64,000 nucleotides of DNA, from positions 20,607,079 to 20,671,078 of the forward strand of contig CM071579.1 in the NCBI GenBank assembly GCA_036426205.1. Reading direction: 5' to 3'. The DNA comes from Ascaphus truei. Its lineage: Eukaryota > Chordata > Amphibia > Anura > Ascaphidae. The notes below the pieces were generated by a model, which was not told the origin of the DNA, searched no databases, and worked only from the letters and a program-made list of their open reading frames with translations. Position numbers and translations under genes: made by a program. Shown in pieces: positions 63,157-64,000 of the stretch (positions are counted from its first letter, which is position 1; every line of letters starts with the position of its first letter).

Positions 63157-63884
63157 TAGGTTAGCCTGAGTAAGGTTCTGTATTGCTGTGTTTCCGCATC
63201 AACCGATCTATTTGACAGAGCTAATGTTATCGTCTGTCACAGTCCAGCATTTTATAGCACAGTGAATCAGAGTGTTTAAGAATTTCATTTCTATAAATCG
63301 GAATAGTTAAAGTGGCCTAGCGCTCCACCTTTGTCCGCTGGACGAATTATAATCTCTTTATTGCTGGCTATGGTGTTTATAGCAATCTTTCACTATACGT
63401 CAAGGAACTTTAGAACGATTAAATTGAACCAAGCTGCAAAAGATGGAGATGGCGGGATTAGTGGTTTTTGATATAAGCCACCCTTAAAATGAAAAGGTGT
63501 ATTGTCATTTTGTTGGAGTGAAACAAAAATCTTTCAATTTGAGATTACGTTTCAATTTAAACCATTTAACCCGCCAGTGAAAAATCACTAATAGTGCGAG
63601 TGGGTACAAAGGTTAAAGACGTTTCAGGGAAGTTTCAGCAGGAGGTCAACACACGCTTAGATTGAAAATTGCCGCTTGCGCGGTTGGCACGGCAGCTTTT
63701 GTGACTTGGCGTGTGTGCGGCCACCCCTCCCGATAGGTTTTCTGTCCTGTGTGCACTTTGTCACCTGCCGGTAAATGACTGGGTCACTAGCAGCGGACTG
63801 ACTAGTAGTCGGGCTTGTGGTCAGTCCTGCATGTGTGGATTCTAAGATAGGATCACGGAGACTTCCACAACCCCGAAGCCAACA

Positions 63885-64000
63885 GTATATTCCCTCCTGC
63901 AGCCAATTGTATAACTCTCCCCCCCACCCCCCTGCAGCCAATAGTATACCCCCTCCTGCAGCCAACAGTATACATCCCCCTCCCCCTGCAGCCAATAGTA
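63885..64000. repeat. ~30-bp tandem repeat (CTGCAGCCAATAGTATAC), runs off the window
   Basis: Four units with C-rich spacers of variable length at the end of the window. Confidence 0.9.

Larger units (their letters stand above)
62096..64000 (-). mobile_element. Penelope-like retroelement, truncated, with two nested insertions
   Basis: Minus-strand reading from the window end, with frameshifts: VLTS..NFPETSLTFVPTRT (near 63640-63590), SNKEIIIRPADKGGALG (about 63370-63315), IYTLLRIHKPLHNPPARPVI (about 62795-62735), SQYVDDFLQPVF (about 62505-62470), MVKLDMASL (about 62395-62370) and LQLAGTALDSHIAPAFANI (about 62220-62165). These follow the order of Penelope-type RT: N-terminal ADKGG motif, IHK...NPP.RPI, LD..SLYT, GTAMGS..AP..AN. 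The GIY-YIG endonuclease end is absent. It is split by 62517-62714 and 62806-63156. Inactive copy. The 63880-64000 part also has CTGCAGCCAATAGTATAC tandem units. Confidence 0.82.

Noticed and set aside
56206..64000. HARBI1 or AMBRA1, expected upstream of ATG13 by human synteny
   Set aside because: No matching coding segment was recognised; the region holds repeats and a Penelope-like element. The genes may lie beyond the window.

Overview
The window is vertebrate nuclear DNA, most likely from an amphibian and probably a frog. It has small exons in long introns, clear splice sites, many minisatellites, and a dense mix of hAT-like foldback elements, LINE fragments and a Penelope-like retroelement. 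No bacterial, phage or CRISPR feature is present. Species cannot be read from the sequence. The amphibian call rests on repeat style and on vertebrate protein similarity recalled from memory.

Three vertebrate genes are recognisable, in the order and orientation known from human 11p11.2. ZNF408 is on the minus strand (1632-5148): four coding exons, 836 codons plus stop, ten zinc fingers, first exon not found. ARHGAP1 (p50RhoGAP) is on the plus strand (8024-26676): eight exons covering most of the Sec14/BCH-type domain and the RhoGAP domain, with the first coding exon(s) and the linker exons between 14794 and 23048 not found. ATG13 is on the minus strand (40094-56198): sixteen exons from start codon to stop codon. 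ZNF408 and ARHGAP1 are head to head; ARHGAP1 and ATG13 are tail to tail. They do not form a pathway: a PRDM-like zinc-finger protein, a Cdc42/Rho GTPase-activating protein and the HORMA subunit of the ULK1 autophagy complex sit side by side because the synteny is old.

Layout. 0-1.6 kb: LINE remnant, CA repeat, hAT-like MITE. 1.6-5.2 kb: ZNF408. 5.2-8 kb: 29-bp minisatellite, LINE 3' end, SINE-like repeat, Penelope-type tail, and possibly the shared promoter. 8-14.8 kb: ARHGAP1 Sec14 exons. 14.8-23 kb: C-rich arrays, a 1.2-kb palindrome with a hammerhead-ribozyme-like centre, a broken L1-like LINE. 23-26.7 kb: RhoGAP exons split by two long minisatellites. 27-30.6 kb: two more arrays and an N gap. 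31-40 kb: no gene, several foldback elements. 40-56 kb: ATG13 with a large G-rich array, a second N gap and a 27-bp array in its introns. 56-64 kb: no gene; minisatellite at 60 kb, then a Penelope-like element holding two nested DNA elements.

The most useful practical result is that ATG13 exons 3-7 and the last ARHGAP1 exon carry many single-base indels, mostly in homopolymers, all inside or beside the tandem arrays and N gaps, while the other exons are intact. This looks like unpolished long-read gap filling, not gene decay. The most biologically interesting structures are inverted-repeat elements whose centres carry hammerhead-like hairpins, the Penelope-like element with two nested insertions, and a TA-flanked element whose two copies show minisatellites arising inside one of them. 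I found no convincing new multi-gene system.
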